Positions 5,890 through 6,124 of a stretch of 6,124 bases of DNA are shown piece after piece. The notes under the pieces are model-generated. The model saw only the letters and a program-made list of their open reading frames with translations. It was not told where the DNA came from and ran no database searches. Made by a program: the position numbers and the translations under genes. The stretch is from assembly GCA_022567775.1 (NCBI GenBank), contig JADFGH010000145.1, positions 1-6,124 of the forward strand, given 5' to 3'. Source of the DNA: Pseudomonadota bacterium (GTDB lineage Bacteria > Pseudomonadota > Gammaproteobacteria > Steroidobacterales > Woeseiaceae). Position 1 is the stretch's first letter. The number at the start of each line of letters is the position of its first letter.

Positions 5890-6124
5890 TGCTCTCGCAA
5901 CTGCAAGATCACCTTGCCAGCATATACGGGGTTGACCCTGGATATGACGTCAATGACTTTCTGATTACTGACCCGGTTGTCGCACGAATGCTCGGCAAGG
6001 GTTCCCTGGTCCCGGAAACTGAAGAATCGGTGTTACTGCGGGAAGATGAAGACGGCCTCGCGCTCAGTGTGTTTCTTGATAGTGCGATGTTGTCGCGCCT
6101 GGAAGATTCGAATCCGCTGCAGGA
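5889..6124 (+). CDS. Unknown protein, N-terminal part
   Basis: An open frame of 78 codons plus two bases runs to the window edge, so the C-terminus is missing. The visible part begins MLSQLQDHLASIYGVDPGYD and is acidic, with clusters PETEESVLLREDEDG (42-56) and a predicted beta strand followed by helix (LALSVFLDSAMLSRLEDSNP, 57-76). No enzyme motif is visible in this fragment and no function is offered. It starts inside the stop codon of the previous gene (TGATG) and has no Shine-Dalgarno of its own, so translation should depend on ribosomes finishing the upstream gene. Steady coding-like codon use and the tight overlap support a real gene despite truncation. Confidence 0.75.
   Translation, partial: MLSQLQDHLASIYGVDPGYDVNDFLITDPVVARMLGKGSLVPETEESVLLREDEDGLALSVFLDSAMLSRLEDSNPLQ

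Overview
The window looks like chromosomal DNA from a gammaproteobacterium. The reasons are moderately high GC in the helicase region, compact gene spacing, a LexA box of the Escherichia coli type (CTGT-N8-ACAG) and REP-like hairpins built on a GGAGCGGC...GCCGCGAT core. Which genus cannot be told from the sequence. No tRNA, rRNA, CRISPR array or insertion sequence is visible.

Layout: (1) Positions 1-812, minus strand: the first 270 codons of an SLC13-type anion permease that runs off the left edge just after entering a regulatory RCK_C (TrkA_C) domain. (2) Positions 911-1795, plus strand, divergent from the permease: an alpha/beta hydrolase with a Ser-His-acid triad. (3) Positions 1848-3950, plus strand: a 700-residue UvrD/Rep-like SF1A DNA helicase. 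Its promoter is covered by a perfect LexA (SOS) box that ends two bases before the start codon, so the transcript is probably leaderless. (4) Positions 3951-4017: a short convergent gap with two tandem REP-like hairpins. (5) Positions 4018-5038, minus strand: a two-gene unit, a DUF1761 membrane protein followed by a class I SAM-dependent methyltransferase. (6) Positions 5039-5256: a divergent regulatory region. (7) Positions 5257 to the right edge, plus strand: two overlapping genes of unknown function, the second cut by the window end.

The genes do not form one pathway. The clearest functional statement is that the helicase is a member of the DNA-damage (SOS) regulon: LexA would occlude its -10 element until RecA-stimulated LexA cleavage. 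The methyltransferase/DUF1761 pair and the unknown pair at the right end are the least explained parts. Base composition falls past the hairpins. Hand counts of single 60-base lines give 58% GC at 2401 and 67% at 3181, against 47%, 55% and 43% at 4261, 4381 and 4681, so the right part may have a separate history.
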